A stretch of 64,000 nucleotides of DNA from Aeromicrobium sp. Root495 (GCF_001426755.1 NZ_LMFJ01000001.1:1421846-1485845); one strand, 5' to 3'; numbered from the stretch's first letter, positions 1 through 9,053 are shown. A program made the numbers and translations. The notes: generated from the letters alone by a model not told the origin.

Positions 1-1027
1 TCATGAGCTCGGTGCCGTAGAAGCCGACGGGTGCTCGGGAGTCCAGCACGTTGCACACGTTCGGCGAGGCACCGAAGGTGATGGGCACGCTGATCCGGTT
101 GCGCCAGTTGGACTCGGCCCACCAGTAGAGCGGCGAGACGGCGTCGTCGACGCCGAGGCCGGAGAAGTTGCTGGACCCCGGGGCGAACTGTCCCTTCGCG
201 CGGCACGGTCCGTTGGTGTCGGCCAGGTCGCCGGTCCCGCGGGCGCAGCTCGTGCCCATGATCGGGACGGCGACGATGCTGCAGGGCGTGGACTCGTTGC
301 AGCCCAGCGACTCGTTCTCGATGCTGGAGCGGACCTCGAAGGACGTCTCGCCCTTGCCGTCGACGCCGGTGTAGGCGGCCTGCTCGGCGGGTGGGAAGGC
401 GCCGTCGATCGCGGCCTCGGGGGGCATCGTGTCGTTCGAGCACGCCGGGTAGACCTTGCCGTTGGCGGCCTTGAAGGGCGTGAGATGGAGGGAGCTGTCC
501 GCGCCGGGGCTGCTGCAGCCGGCCGGGACCTTGCTCACGCCGGAGACCTGTCCACGGTCGGCCTCCGTCGCGAAGGGGTCAAGACGCCAGACCGCGGCGC
601 TCGTGTCGGCCACCTGGCTGCGCTGCTGCCGCGACGACGTCCAGCACGTCTCGGGGCTCAGCCGCTTGCCCGCCGAGAGCGAGCTGTCGTCGCGTCCACG
701 GCACTGCAGGATGACCATGGGGTACTCCTGCGCGAGGCCGTTCTCGCCGTACGGGTTGGTGGCGCGTCCGGCGCTGGCACGCGCCCCGCTCCAGCTCACC
801 TGCACGCGCTCGCGGCCCTGCAGGTTCTTGGTGTGGTCGACCTCGAGGGTCACGTCCTGGGAGTCCACCGTGCTGGCGTTCCCGAACGCGTCGACGTTCT
901 CGCGCGTCACGGTCTTCTTCTGGCTGAAGGCTCCCACGTCGTCGCCGGCCGCCGTGACGGTGGACGACGTCACGAACGTGGCGACCACGAGCACTCCGAG
1001 GAGGAGGGCGATCCTGCGCCGGCTCAT
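1..1027 (-). CDS. Secreted protein of unknown function, pst-operon associated (3' end outside window)
   Basis: The gene runs off the left edge, so only the N-terminal 342 or so residues are visible. It starts with MSRRR, then a hydrophobic stretch to about residue 27, which reads as a Sec signal peptide. The mature part is rich in Ser, Thr and Gly and has many cysteines (for example LQCRGR, ETCWTS, LGCNES, TPCSIV, TSCARG), which suggests an exported disulfide-bonded protein. Its ATG overlaps the pstS stop in an ATGA arrangement, so it is translationally coupled to pstS and probably made under phosphate limitation. I do not recognise a domain. It is not PstB: no Walker motif appears in the visible part. 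Confidence 0.8.
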   Translation of the reverse strand, partial: MSRRRIALLLGVLVVATFVTSSTVTAAGDDVGAFSQKKTVTRENVDAFGNASTVDSQDVTLEVDHTKNLQGRERVQVSWSGARASAGRATNPYGENGLAQEYPMVILQCRGRDDSSLSAGKRLSPETCWTSSRQQRSQVADTSAAVWRLDPFATEADRGQVSGVSKVPAGCSSPGADSSLHLTPFKAANGKVYPACSNDTMPPEAAIDGAFPPAEQAAYTGVDGKGETSFEVRSSIENESLGCNESTPCSIVAVPIMGTSCARGTGDLADTNGPCRAKGQFAPGSSNFSGLGVDDAVSPLYWWAESNWRNRISVPITFGASPNVCNVLDSRAPVGFYGTELM

Positions 1028-2634
1028 GCCGGCGTCCCCGTCCGCCGGCGCGTGCGTCGACTCAGGTAGACGGCCACGAGCCCTGGTGCGACCACGATGG
1101 CGAGCAGCTCGGCCACGGCGAGGGCGCCGAAGACCTTGTCGTCACCGGCGCGGCCGGCCACCAGCTCGGTCTGCACCGCCACGGACGCGGCACCACCGCC
1201 CTGCGCGGCCGATCCCACCGGCAGACCGGTGTCGGGGTCCACCTCGGCACCGCCCGACGCCGCGTCGTCACCGCCGTCGGGTCCGGTCCCGCCGGCTGCG
1301 CCACCGCCGTTCTTGGCGTCGCTCACGCTGGTGGGCGCCGCGCCCGTGCCGGTGGTGCAGGGACCTGCGCCGAGCTTGTCGCAGTCGGCCGGCTTGGGCG
1401 CGACCTGCGCCAGCTTGTTGGCCTTGAGGTTGCCCGCCACGAAGGTGGGGTTGTTGCACTGCGTGACGGACCGGTTCTCGAGGTTGACGTTCTTGTCGGC
1501 CTTCTTGAGCTTGCCCAGCTGGTCGAAACCGGCCTGCACGAGGTTGAGCGGCAGCGGCGAGTAGCCGAACTTGCCGGCCTTCGACTGGCCCTCGCAGAGG
1601 GAGTAGAACATGAAGTCGGCGAGGGACTGACGCCTGCTCGTCGACATGCGCTTGTCCTTGGCTCCGGTCGGCAGCAGCATGTACGAGTATGACGAGAGCG
1701 GGTAGGTCCGCGAGTCGTCTCCCCGGTAGACGCCGGTCAGGTTCTGGGTGAGGTCCTGGTTGAGCCTGGCCTTCGTCAGGGCCACGGCCACGTTGTACTG
1801 CGTGGGCTCCACGAAGTAGCCGGCCTTGTTGAGGACCTTCACCACCGGATAGCTCTTGCGGACCGGGTAGGCGTACTCGACGTAGCCGATCGTCCCGTTG
1901 CCCTGCGCGGCCGAGATGGTGTTCATGACCTGGTCCGAGCCGTTGGCGCCGATCGACCGGCCCTTCGACGGGTAGTACGAGGTGATCCCGCTGCGTCCGA
2001 AGAACGGCTTCCACAGGGAGGAGTACTCGCTGTTGAGCCACGTCGTGAACTGGGCGGTCGTGCCGGACCCGTCGGAGCGGTGCACGGGGATGATCTGCAG
2101 CGACGGCAGCTTGGTGCCGTTGTTGTCCTTCGTGATGGCGGGATCGTTCCAGTTGGTGATCTTGTTCGTGAAGATCTTGGCGATGGTCTCGCCCGAGAGA
2201 CGCAGGTTCTTGACCTGCTTGCCGTTCACCCGCACCTGGTAGGTGAAGGCGGTGCCGCCGGCCACGATGGGCAGGTAGGCGAACGACCGGTTCTTCGGCG
2301 GCGGGTCGTCGCCGCCCTGGGCGCCGGAGCCCTGGTACGGGACCTCCGTGATGCCGAAGTCGGAGGTGCCCGCGGCGAACGCCCTGCGTCCGGCGGACGA
2401 GCCGTTGCCCGTGAAGACCACCTTGATGCCGTTGGCGGAGACGTCCGAGATCCACTGGTCGACGATGAGCTTCGACCAGGTCGAGCCCGAGCCCTCGATC
2501 TGGGCGTAGGCCGCGTCGGCCGGACGCTCGCTGGCGAGCAGGACCGTGATGCTCAGCGCGATCATGCCGAGCGCGGAGAGTGCGGAGCGGCCACCGGCGG
2601 AGCGGCGGCGGGCGTGCGTGCCGGAGAGGTTCAC
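1024..2634 (-). CDS. pstS: Phosphate ABC transporter substrate-binding protein PstS, membrane-anchored form
   Basis: This is the extracytoplasmic phosphate-binding subunit of the high-affinity Pst transporter. A signal peptide covers about residues 15-42. Typical PstS phosphate-loop motifs follow: GSGSTW at 48-53, GNGSSAGR near 80 and RSDGSGTT near 185. At 536 aa it is longer than a usual PstS (about 350-380). The extra C-terminal part is a Gly/Ala-rich linker, one transmembrane helix and a basic tail (RRTRRR), so it is probably anchored by its C-terminus rather than as an N-terminal lipoprotein; I see no clear lipobox. The GTG start overlaps the pstA stop (GTGA), which fixes the start by coupling. 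Confidence 0.93.
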   Translation of the reverse strand: MNLSGTHARRRSAGGRSALSALGMIALSITVLLASERPADAAYAQIEGSGSTWSKLIVDQWISDVSANGIKVVFTGNGSSAGRRAFAAGTSDFGITEVPYQGSGAQGGDDPPPKNRSFAYLPIVAGGTAFTYQVRVNGKQVKNLRLSGETIAKIFTNKITNWNDPAITKDNNGTKLPSLQIIPVHRSDGSGTTAQFTTWLNSEYSSLWKPFFGRSGITSYYPSKGRSIGANGSDQVMNTISAAQGNGTIGYVEYAYPVRKSYPVVKVLNKAGYFVEPTQYNVAVALTKARLNQDLTQNLTGVYRGDDSRTYPLSSYSYMLLPTGAKDKRMSTSRRQSLADFMFYSLCEGQSKAGKFGYSPLPLNLVQAGFDQLGKLKKADKNVNLENRSVTQCNNPTFVAGNLKANKLAQVAPKPADCDKLGAGPCTTGTGAAPTSVSDAKNGGGAAGGTGPDGGDDAASGGAEVDPDTGLPVGSAAQGGGAASVAVQTELVAGRAGDDKVFGALAVAELLAIVVAPGLVAVYLSRRTRRRTGTPA

Positions 2635-3776
2635 CGGATTCCCTTCTTGGGGCGGGCGACCAGGCGGGCGACCACGAACAGCAGGAGGACGAGGGCGAGC
2701 AGGACGCTCGCGGCGGCGAACGCCCGGGAGATGAGCAGGGGCTCACCGGACCGGACGGTCGAGAAGATGTACAGGGGCAGGGAGTTCATGACGCCATCGG
2801 TGGGGTTCAGGACCGTGAACGAGGCGGCGCCCGAGGTGAGCAGGACCGGCGAGGTCTCCCCCACGCCACGCGCGACGCCGAGGATGACGGCGGTGGCGAG
2901 GCCGGGGCGCGCCGTGGGGAGCACGACGTTCCAGACCGTCGACCAGCGGGAGGCGCCCAGCGCGAGGCTCGCCTCGCGCAGGTTGCCGGGCACGACCCGC
3001 AGGACGACGTCGGAGGCGCGCGCGATGATGGGCAGCATCATCACCGAGAGCGCCAGCGCAGCGGCCAGCCCGGAGCTGGGCACGCCCAGGGCCACGATGG
3101 CGACCGTGTAGATGAAGAGGCCGGCCACGATCGAGGGAAGGGCCGTCATGGCCTCCACGACCGTCCGGACGATCCGGGCGAACCGGCCGCCGATCTCGGT
3201 CATGTAGACAGCCGTGCCGATGCCCAGCGGCACGGTGATCACGATCGCGATGCCCACCTGGATGAGGGAGCCGATGATGGCGTGGAGCACGCCGCCTCGG
3301 TCGAACGCGTCGCGCGGGCCCACGCCCTCCATGTCCTGGGTGAAGAAGTTGAGGTGCGGCAGGGCGTCCCAGCCGCGGACGAACACGAAGATGATGGTGC
3401 TGGCCAGGGCCACGCCCATCAGGATCACGGCGCCGTGCACCACGGCGCTCATGACCCGGTCGACCACCTCCGGCCACCCCCCGATGAGGGCGGTCATCAC
3501 CGCGATCATGACGAGACCGAGCACGAAGAAGGTCAGCACGAAGGCGATGACGCCGCTCCACGGCAGCAGTCGGGTCACGATGAGCCAGGTCAACGCGAGC
3601 GAGGCGAGCCACGCACCTGTCTGGACGAAGCTCTGCTCGGCCGTCACAGCCTTGAGCACGCGCCGGCTGCCCGGGTCGAGGTCCTCCGCGGCCGGTGGCT
3701 CCGAGCGGACGAAGGTCCGCGGCACCGCGTGCAGCTGGACGTCCTGCTGGGTCTGGGGAGCGTCGACGACGGTCAT
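2631..3776 (-). CDS. pstA: Phosphate ABC transporter permease PstA
   Basis: This is an inner-membrane permease subunit pairing with PstC to move phosphate into the cytoplasm. About residues 60-135 hold extra N-terminal membrane segments; the ABC-permease core follows with the EAA-type loop (EASLALGASRW) that contacts the ATPase. The usual PstA ending of transmembrane helices and a basic tail (RPKKGIR) is present. At 381 aa it is longer than the roughly 300-aa enteric protein because of the N-terminal extension. The ATG was chosen because it overlaps the pstC stop (ATGA); a longer open frame upstream only runs antisense through other genes. Confidence 0.93.
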   Translation of the reverse strand: MTVVDAPQTQQDVQLHAVPRTFVRSEPPAAEDLDPGSRRVLKAVTAEQSFVQTGAWLASLALTWLIVTRLLPWSGVIAFVLTFFVLGLVMIAVMTALIGGWPEVVDRVMSAVVHGAVILMGVALASTIIFVFVRGWDALPHLNFFTQDMEGVGPRDAFDRGGVLHAIIGSLIQVGIAIVITVPLGIGTAVYMTEIGGRFARIVRTVVEAMTALPSIVAGLFIYTVAIVALGVPSSGLAAALALSVMMLPIIARASDVVLRVVPGNLREASLALGASRWSTVWNVVLPTARPGLATAVILGVARGVGETSPVLLTSGAASFTVLNPTDGVMNSLPLYIFSTVRSGEPLLISRAFAAASVLLALVLLLFVVARLVARPKKGIR

Positions 3777-4798
3777 GCGTCGGCTCCCGCCCCGGACCGG
3801 CTCCGCGCGACGACCATGGCTGCGGCCGTGTTGATCACGAGCGTGATGATGAACAGGACGAAGCCCGCCGCGAGGAGGGCCTTGAGCTGCTGGTCCGAGG
3901 CCTCGCTGAACCGACCGGCGATGAGGGCCGAGACGGTGTTGGTCCCGATCTCGAGCGGACGGAGCTTCAGGTCGAACGACGGCGAGATGATGAGGTAGAC
4001 CGCGATCGTCTCGCCCAGGGCGCGGCCCAGACCGAGCATCGTTCCGCCGATGATGCCGCCGCGCCCGAACGGCAGGACCACGGAGCGGATCATGCCCCAG
4101 TGGGTCGAGCCCAGCGCGAGCGCCGCCTCGCGCTCCCCCGGCGGTGTCTGGGCGAAGACCTGACGCATGACGGCGCACGCCATCGGGATCACCATCATCG
4201 CCACGGCGATACCGGCGATGAAGGCCGACGCCGTGTAGTTGTAGATCTGCGGTGACGCCTTGTCGGGGTCGGTCCCCACGTGGAACAGCGGGAACCAGCC
4301 CAGGTGCTGGTGCAGCCAGTGCGCCACTCCGCTGGCGTGCGGCTGGAGCAGGAAGAACCCCCACAGGCCGTAGATGATGCTCGGCACGGCGGCCATGAGG
4401 TCCACGAGCGACGTGAGCGTGGCGCGCAGCCGCGGCGGGGCGTACTCGGCGATGTACAGGGCTCCGAGGACCGAGAGCGGGAACGCGATCACCAGCGCGA
4501 TGAACGCCACGGTGAACGTGCCCACGAGCACGGAGCCGATGCCCAGGACGTCCTTCTCGGGCTCCCAGGTGCTGCCGGTGAGGAATCCCCAGCCGTACGT
4601 CTTGATCGTGGGGATGAAGGACGAGGCGAGGAAGATGCCGATGCCACCGGTGATGACCAGCACCGTGGCCGCGATGGCCCGGGTGGTCACGGTGAAGATG
4701 CGGTCGGCGCCGCTCTGGACGATCTCCAGGTCGCGTGGCTCGTCGGCGTCGAGCCTGGGGGGCTCGGTGCGGAGAACCGTGGCGCTGGGGGTGCTCAC
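3773..4798 (-). CDS. pstC: Phosphate ABC transporter permease PstC
   Basis: First gene of the leftward pst operon and partner permease of PstA. The 341-aa product has an N-terminal cytoplasmic stretch of about 45 residues, then six or so hydrophobic segments and the ABC-permease coupling loop (EREAALALGSTHW). The length is normal for PstC. A PhoP-box-like direct repeat lies about 80 bp upstream, so induction by phosphate starvation through PhoR-PhoP is likely. The ATPase gene pstB is not among the visible genes; it must lie beyond the left edge or elsewhere. Confidence 0.94.
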   Translation of the reverse strand: MSTPSATVLRTEPPRLDADEPRDLEIVQSGADRIFTVTTRAIAATVLVITGGIGIFLASSFIPTIKTYGWGFLTGSTWEPEKDVLGIGSVLVGTFTVAFIALVIAFPLSVLGALYIAEYAPPRLRATLTSLVDLMAAVPSIIYGLWGFFLLQPHASGVAHWLHQHLGWFPLFHVGTDPDKASPQIYNYTASAFIAGIAVAMMVIPMACAVMRQVFAQTPPGEREAALALGSTHWGMIRSVVLPFGRGGIIGGTMLGLGRALGETIAVYLIISPSFDLKLRPLEIGTNTVSALIAGRFSEASDQQLKALLAAGFVLFIITLVINTAAAMVVARSRSGAGADA

Positions 4799-4874
4799 GG
4801 GTGCTGCTCCAGGGGGGAGGTGGGCAGGGACCCCCGAAGAGTGTCAGCAGCCTGGCGTCCGCTGCGGTGCTTGT

Positions 4875-4892
4875 GGTGAATGCGCAGTGAAC
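4875..4892 (-). promoter_or_regulatory. PHO box (PhoP direct repeat) upstream of pstC
   Basis: Read on the minus strand this is GTTCACT-GCGC-ATTCACC. That is two 7-bp units on an 11-bp period, the layout known for Streptomyces PhoP boxes (GTTCACC units with 4-bp spacers). Each unit has one mismatch to that consensus. It lies 77 bp upstream of the pstC start and points toward pstC. Binding by PhoP is an inference. Confidence 0.75.
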
Positions 4893-4940
4893 GGTCCGTG
4901 GCCGTTCGGCACCCGGCCCTGGGCTCCTGTCCGAGGAAGC

Positions 4941-4978
4941 GCGCAGGCCCTCCGTCCGAGGGGACGAAGGGCCTGCGC
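4941..4978 (-). terminator. Hairpin terminator after the SPFH gene
   Basis: An 11-bp perfect inverted repeat (GCGCAGGCCCT and its complement) encloses a 16-nt loop, 30 bp beyond the stop of the SPFH gene. There is no U tract, as is common in high-GC actinobacteria. It separates the SPFH/NfeD unit from the pst promoter. Confidence 0.6.
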
Positions 4979-5007
4979 GGGAGGAGCTCTGGTGCGCTGC
5001 TCGACGG

Positions 5008-6105
5008 TCAGGCAGGCGGGGCCTGCGGTGCCGGCGGGTCCGCGGGGGGTGCCGTCGGGGTGCCGGGCCCCTCGGCCTCCTTGGCAGCGTCGAGGGCCTG
5101 CTGGACAGCCTGCGAGGTGTCGGCCTCGCCGGCCGGGTCGCCCTCGTCGATCGGAGCGTCGAGGTCGATGCGGGTCTTGCTCCCGCCACCGTCGACCGGG
5201 ATCTTGCCGACGGTGCCGCCGAGCGTGCCCAGGGCCTTGGTGAGCTCGGCCGGGATGATCCACGTGGTGGCGTTGTCGCCCTCGGCGATCTTGGGCAGCA
5301 TCTGCAGGTACTGGTACGACAGCAGCTTCTGGTCGGGGTTGCCGTCGTGGATGGCCTGGAAGACCGTCTGGATGGCCTGGGCCTCACCCTGGGCCCGCAG
5401 GATCTGTGCCTGTCGGTCGGCCTGGGCGTTGAGGATCTGCGCCTGGCGCTGGCCCTCGGCCGTGAGGATGGCCGACTGCTTGTCGCCCTCGGCGGTGAGG
5501 ATGGCCGACTGACGGTTGCCCTCGGCGGTGAGGATGGCGGCGCGCTTGTTCCGCTCGGCCCGCATCTGCTGCTCCATGGCGTCGATGATCGACGGCGGCG
5601 GGTCGATGCCCTTGAGCTCGACGCGGTTGACGCGGATGCCCCACTTGCCGGTGGCGGAGTCGAGCTCGCCGCGCAGGCCGGAGTTGATCTGGTCGCGGCT
5701 CGTGAGGGCGTGCTCCAGGGTCATGCCACCGGTGATGTTGCGCAGCGTGGTCATGGTGAGCTGCTCGATGGCCTGGATGTACTGGGCGATCTCGTACGTG
5801 GCGGCCACCGGGTCGGTCACCTGGAAGTAGATGACCGTGTCGATGGAGACCACGAGGTTGTCCTCGGTGATGACCGGCTGCGGCGGGAACGAGACGACCT
5901 GCTCACGCAGGTCGATCATGTAGCGCACCTTGTCGATGAACGGCACCACGATGTTCAGGCCGGCCGAGAGCGACGTGCGGTACTTGCCGAAGCGCTCCAC
6001 GATGCCGGCACGGGCCTGCGGGACGATCTTGACCGTCATCGACACGACCACGATCGCGAGGATCGCGATCAGGACGAGGAAGACGGTGAGGGCGGAGGCG
6101 AACAT
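5008..6105 (-). CDS. SPFH/band 7 (stomatin-like) membrane protein
   Basis: A 365-aa stomatin/prohibitin-family protein. An N-terminal membrane helix (about residues 3-25) is followed by the SPFH domain (IVPQARAGIVERFGKY onward, through YFQVTDP and LRNITGGMTLEHALTSRD). A long Ala/Glu/Gln-rich helix follows, with repeated units of the type AILTAEG(N/D/Q)(R/K)Q, typical of oligomerising band 7 proteins. The C-terminus is a Pro/Ala-rich tail. Such proteins form membrane microdomain scaffolds or support protease quality control; the precise role here is unknown. It is one base-overlapped with the NfeD gene upstream, the standard NfeD/stomatin operon pair. Confidence 0.9.
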   Translation of the reverse strand: MFASALTVFLVLIAILAIVVVSMTVKIVPQARAGIVERFGKYRTSLSAGLNIVVPFIDKVRYMIDLREQVVSFPPQPVITEDNLVVSIDTVIYFQVTDPVAATYEIAQYIQAIEQLTMTTLRNITGGMTLEHALTSRDQINSGLRGELDSATGKWGIRVNRVELKGIDPPPSIIDAMEQQMRAERNKRAAILTAEGNRQSAILTAEGDKQSAILTAEGQRQAQILNAQADRQAQILRAQGEAQAIQTVFQAIHDGNPDQKLLSYQYLQMLPKIAEGDNATTWIIPAELTKALGTLGGTVGKIPVDGGGSKTRIDLDAPIDEGDPAGEADTSQAVQQALDAAKEAEGPGTPTAPPADPPAPQAPPA

Positions 6106-6566
6106 CAGGACTCCTTGACTGGGAGGGTGGCGGAGACCACGGCAGTGGCTCCGTCGATGGCGACGACGTACGCCTGCGCGCCCTCGCCGATCTGGGCGGC
6201 GTCGTCGGTGCGGGCCGACCACAGCTCGCCGCCGAGCCGGACGCGACCGTCGAAGGAGCCGACGGGCTCGAGGACGACGGCCGTGCTGCCGACGAGGGAC
6301 TGGTGGCCCACCTGGAGCGTGGGCCCGGCGTGCAGCTTCTCCACCAAGGGTGGTCGCACGAGCGTGAGCAGAGCGACGACCACGACGGCGAACACCGCGA
6401 TCGCCAGCCACAGAGGTCCTCCGAGACCCGCCACGACGGCGGCTCCGAGAGCGCCGACGGCGAACATCAGCAGGACCAGGTCGAGGCTGAGGAGCTCGGC
6501 CACCGCGAGCAGGACCGCGATCCCGACCCAGGTCACCCAGGCGTGGTCACTGAACCAGTCGATCAT
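6105..6566 (-). CDS. NfeD-like membrane protein
   Basis: A 153-aa partner of the stomatin-like protein. It has hydrophobic segments (roughly residues 10-75), then a compact OB-fold-like C-terminal domain (GHQSLVGSTAVVLEPVGSF, VRLGGELWSART), the signature of short NfeD proteins. The start at ATG 6566 was chosen over the longer upstream frame because a strong GAGGAGG ribosome-binding site sits just before it and the protein then begins directly at the first membrane segment. Short NfeD proteins lack the ClpP-like protease domain, as here. Confidence 0.88.
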   Translation of the reverse strand: MIDWFSDHAWVTWVGIAVLLAVAELLSLDLVLLMFAVGALGAAVVAGLGGPLWLAIAVFAVVVVALLTLVRPPLVEKLHAGPTLQVGHQSLVGSTAVVLEPVGSFDGRVRLGGELWSARTDDAAQIGEGAQAYVVAIDGATAVVSATLPVKES

Positions 6567-6597
6567 GAGTGCCTCCTCGGACGGGTGGGTCAGGCTA

Positions 6598-7413
6598 TCA
6601 GTTGCGGTCGGCCTCGGCCCGATGTCCGTAGGCGGCACGTCGGGCGGAGTACCGACCGTCCTCCACCGACAGCTCGAGTCGCATGCCGAACGTGCGGCCC
6701 AGGTTCTGGGCCGTCATGGTCTCGTGGATCGGGCCGGCCGCCACGACCTGGCCGGCGCGCAGCATCAGCACGTGGCTGAAGCCGGCCGGGATCTCCTCCA
6801 CGTGGTGCGAGACGAGCACCATGACGGGCGCGTCGTCGGTGCTGGAGAGGACGTCGAGGCTGGCGAGGAGGTCCTCACGGGCGCCCAGGTCGAGACCCGC
6901 CCCGGGCTCGTCGAGCAGGAGCAGCTCCGGGTCGGTCATGAGGGCCCGTGCGATGAGGGTGCGCTTGCGCTCCCCCTCCGACAGGGTCCCGAAGGTGCGG
7001 TCCGCGAGAGCGCCGATGCCCAGCTCACCCATGATCTGCTCCGCGCGGTGCGTGTCCTCGCCCTCGTACTCCTCGTTCCACCGGCCCAGCACGGCGTGGG
7101 CGGCCGAGACCACGGCGTCGCGGACCGACTCGCGCGGCGGGATGCGGTCGGCGATCGTCGCGCCGCTCTGGCCGATGCGGGTGCGCAGGTCGAAGACGTC
7201 GACCTCGCCGAGGCGCTGGCCCAGGATCTCGGCCGAGCCCTGCGAGGGATACATGTGTGCACCGATGACCTGGAGCAGGGTGCTCTTGCCGGCTCCGTTG
7301 GGGCCGAGCACGACCCATCGCTCGTCCTCCTGGACCTGCCAGGTGATGTCGTCGAGGAGTGTCGCGCCCGAGCGGACGATGCTCACTCCCGCGAGATCGA
7401 TGGCCGTCGCCAT
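6598..7413 (-). CDS. ABC transporter ATP-binding protein (stand-alone)
   Basis: A 271-aa ABC ATPase with Walker A GPNGAGKST, signature LSEGERKR, Walker B LLLLDEPGAG and the switch histidine in VLVSHHVEEIP. No permease gene is adjacent, and the gene is divergent from serB. It resembles the stand-alone ModF/YlmA-like group in having the LSEGE form of the signature and the HHVEEIP switch region. The substrate is unknown. An AGGAGG site precedes the ATG, and a possible -10 (TAGGTT, minus strand) lies about 60 bp upstream. Confidence 0.88.
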   Translation of the reverse strand: MATAIDLAGVSIVRSGATLLDDITWQVQEDERWVVLGPNGAGKSTLLQVIGAHMYPSQGSAEILGQRLGEVDVFDLRTRIGQSGATIADRIPPRESVRDAVVSAAHAVLGRWNEEYEGEDTHRAEQIMGELGIGALADRTFGTLSEGERKRTLIARALMTDPELLLLDEPGAGLDLGAREDLLASLDVLSSTDDAPVMVLVSHHVEEIPAGFSHVLMLRAGQVVAAGPIHETMTAQNLGRTFGMRLELSVEDGRYSARRAAYGHRAEADRN

Positions 7414-7513
7414 GCATCCTCCTGCTGGTGCGACGTGGGTCCGTCGCGCTCGTCGGCTGTCCGGCACCAACCTATCGCGCCGTTCCCGAGCCTGGACGAT
7501 AGCCTCGGTCCCG

Positions 7514-8725
7514 ATGACCGAGCACGTGCCCGCGCTGCACCTCACCTCTGCAACCGTCCTGGTGACCCTCACGGGCCCCGACCAGAGCGGCGTCTCCACG
7601 CGACTCTTCGAGGCGCTCGCCAACCATCTCGTCGAGATCGTCGACGTCGAGCAGATCGTGGTCCGCGGCCGACTCGTCCTGAGCGTCCTGGCCACCGAGC
7701 CCGACGACGTCGCGGCGCTCGAGTCCGATGCGCACGCCGTGGGCCGCGAGCTCGGGCTCGAGGTCGAGATCGAGCACGGGACCGGCGACAACCGTCCTCG
7801 ACGCGTCGGTCGCAGCCAGGTCACGCTGCTCGCCTCCCAGCTCCAGCCGGCCGCGATGGCCGCCATCGCCGCGCGCATCAAGACCGCCGGCGGCAACATC
7901 GACCGCATCATGCGGTTGGCCCGCTACCCCGTCACGGCGCTGCGCCTCGAGGTCTCGGGAGCCGATCCCGACCTGCTCCAGGCCGAGCTCCCCGCAGCTG
8001 CGTACGAGCACGGCGTCGACATCGCCGTCGAGGAGCGGGGCATCCTGCGGCACGCCCAGCGCCTCGTCGTGATGGACGTCGACTCCACGCTCATCCAGGG
8101 CGAGGTGATCGAGATGCTCGCGGAGCACGCCGGCCACGCCGCCGAGGTCGCGTCCGTCACGGAGCAGGCCATGCGCGGCGAGCTGGACTTCGAGGCCTCG
8201 CTGCGTGCCCGTGTGGCCATGCTGGAGGGCGTGCCCGCCTCGGCTCTCGACGAGGTGCACGACGCCCTGCAGTACACGCCGGGAGCGCGCACCATGATCC
8301 GCACCCTGAAGCGTCTGGGGTACAGGTTCGCGCTCGTGAGCGGAGGGTTCACCCAGCTCATCGAGCGGATGGCCGAGGACCTCGGCATCGACTACTTCGC
8401 CGCCAACGAGCTCGAGATCGTCGACGGTCGCCTGACGGGCCGTGTGCTCGGCACGGTCGTCGACCGGGCCGGCAAGGCCGAGGCGCTCCGACGCTTCGCC
8501 GCCGAGGCCAACATCTCGGTGAAGAACACCGTGGCGATCGGCGACGGTGCCAACGACCTGGACATGCTGGCTGCCGCCGGGCTCGGCGTCGCGTTCAACG
8601 CCAAGCCGGTCGTGCGCGACCAGGCCCGCACGGCCGTGAACGTCCCGTACCTCGACGCCATCGTCTACCTCCTCGGGATCACCCGTGAGGAGATCGAGGC
8701 GGCCGACGCCGCCGACGAGCGCTAG
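7514..8725 (+). CDS. serB: Phosphoserine phosphatase SerB with N-terminal ACT region
   Basis: Catalyses the last step of serine biosynthesis, hydrolysis of O-phospho-L-serine, in the cytoplasm. Residues 1-175 or so form two ACT-type regulatory domains (TVLVTLTGPDQSGVSTRLFEAL). The HAD phosphatase domain follows: motif I MDVDSTLIQGEV with nucleophile Asp, motif II VSGGF, motif III around GDGANDLDML. At 403 aa it matches the mycobacterial SerB2 type. The ATG at 7514 gives a protein starting just before the first ACT strand. A TAGCCT -10-like box ends 8 nt before it, so the transcript may be leaderless. Confidence 0.95.
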   Translation: MTEHVPALHLTSATVLVTLTGPDQSGVSTRLFEALANHLVEIVDVEQIVVRGRLVLSVLATEPDDVAALESDAHAVGRELGLEVEIEHGTGDNRPRRVGRSQVTLLASQLQPAAMAAIAARIKTAGGNIDRIMRLARYPVTALRLEVSGADPDLLQAELPAAAYEHGVDIAVEERGILRHAQRLVVMDVDSTLIQGEVIEMLAEHAGHAAEVASVTEQAMRGELDFEASLRARVAMLEGVPASALDEVHDALQYTPGARTMIRTLKRLGYRFALVSGGFTQLIERMAEDLGIDYFAANELEIVDGRLTGRVLGTVVDRAGKAEALRRFAAEANISVKNTVAIGDGANDLDMLAAAGLGVAFNAKPVVRDQARTAVNVPYLDAIVYLLGITREEIEAADAADER

Positions 8726-8837
8726 ATCCCACTCGACCGCTCAGGCGCCCATGCCGAGGGCGAAGCCCGAGAGCCGGGCCGACGCGAGCGCAGCGAGCGG
8801 CGGAGTGAGTTCCCGAGGGACGAGGGGACGGCCCGGG
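8726..8837. other. Intergenic region between convergent serB and dodecin genes
   Basis: It contains an 8-bp inverted repeat (CCGGGCCG near 8777 and CGGCCCGG near 8831) around a G/A-rich purine stretch. It may fold to a terminator shared by the two converging genes, but no U tract follows. No coding capacity is supported. Confidence 0.4.
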
Positions 8838-9053
8838 TTATTCGTCGTCCTCGAGGCGGAATCCGACCTTGAGGGTCACCTGGTAGTGCGAGACGTCGGT
8901 GTCGGTGATCTGGCCGCGGATGCCCTGGACCTCGAACCAGTCCAGGTGGCGCAGGGTCTGACCGGCCCTCTTGATGCCGTTCTCGATGGCCTCGGTGACG
9001 CCCTGCTCGGACGTGCCGACGATCTCGCTGATGCGGTAGGTGCGATTGCTCAT
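8838..9053 (-). CDS. Dodecin family flavin-binding protein
   Basis: A 71-aa dodecin, a small protein that forms dodecameric hollow spheres storing flavin (and in some bacteria coenzyme A). The family pattern is clear: YRISEIVGTSEQGVTEAIENG, then a conserved aromatic (LDWFEVQGIRG) that stacks on the isoalloxazine ring in known dodecins, and VSHYQVTLKVGFRLED at the C-terminus. The length is typical. It is monocistronic and divergent from the DUF3099 gene. Confidence 0.93.
   Translation of the reverse strand: MSNRTYRISEIVGTSEQGVTEAIENGIKRAGQTLRHLDWFEVQGIRGQITDTDVSHYQVTLKVGFRLEDDE

Noticed and set aside
2631-5387. 918-aa minus-strand frame
   Set aside because: Its last 381 codons are pstA; the rest is shadow of pstC and of non-coding sequence. 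The start was set by overlap with pstC.
5347-8688. 1113-aa plus-strand frame
   Set aside because: It is antisense to the SPFH, NfeD and ABC genes and an out-of-frame reading of serB; no family motif appears.
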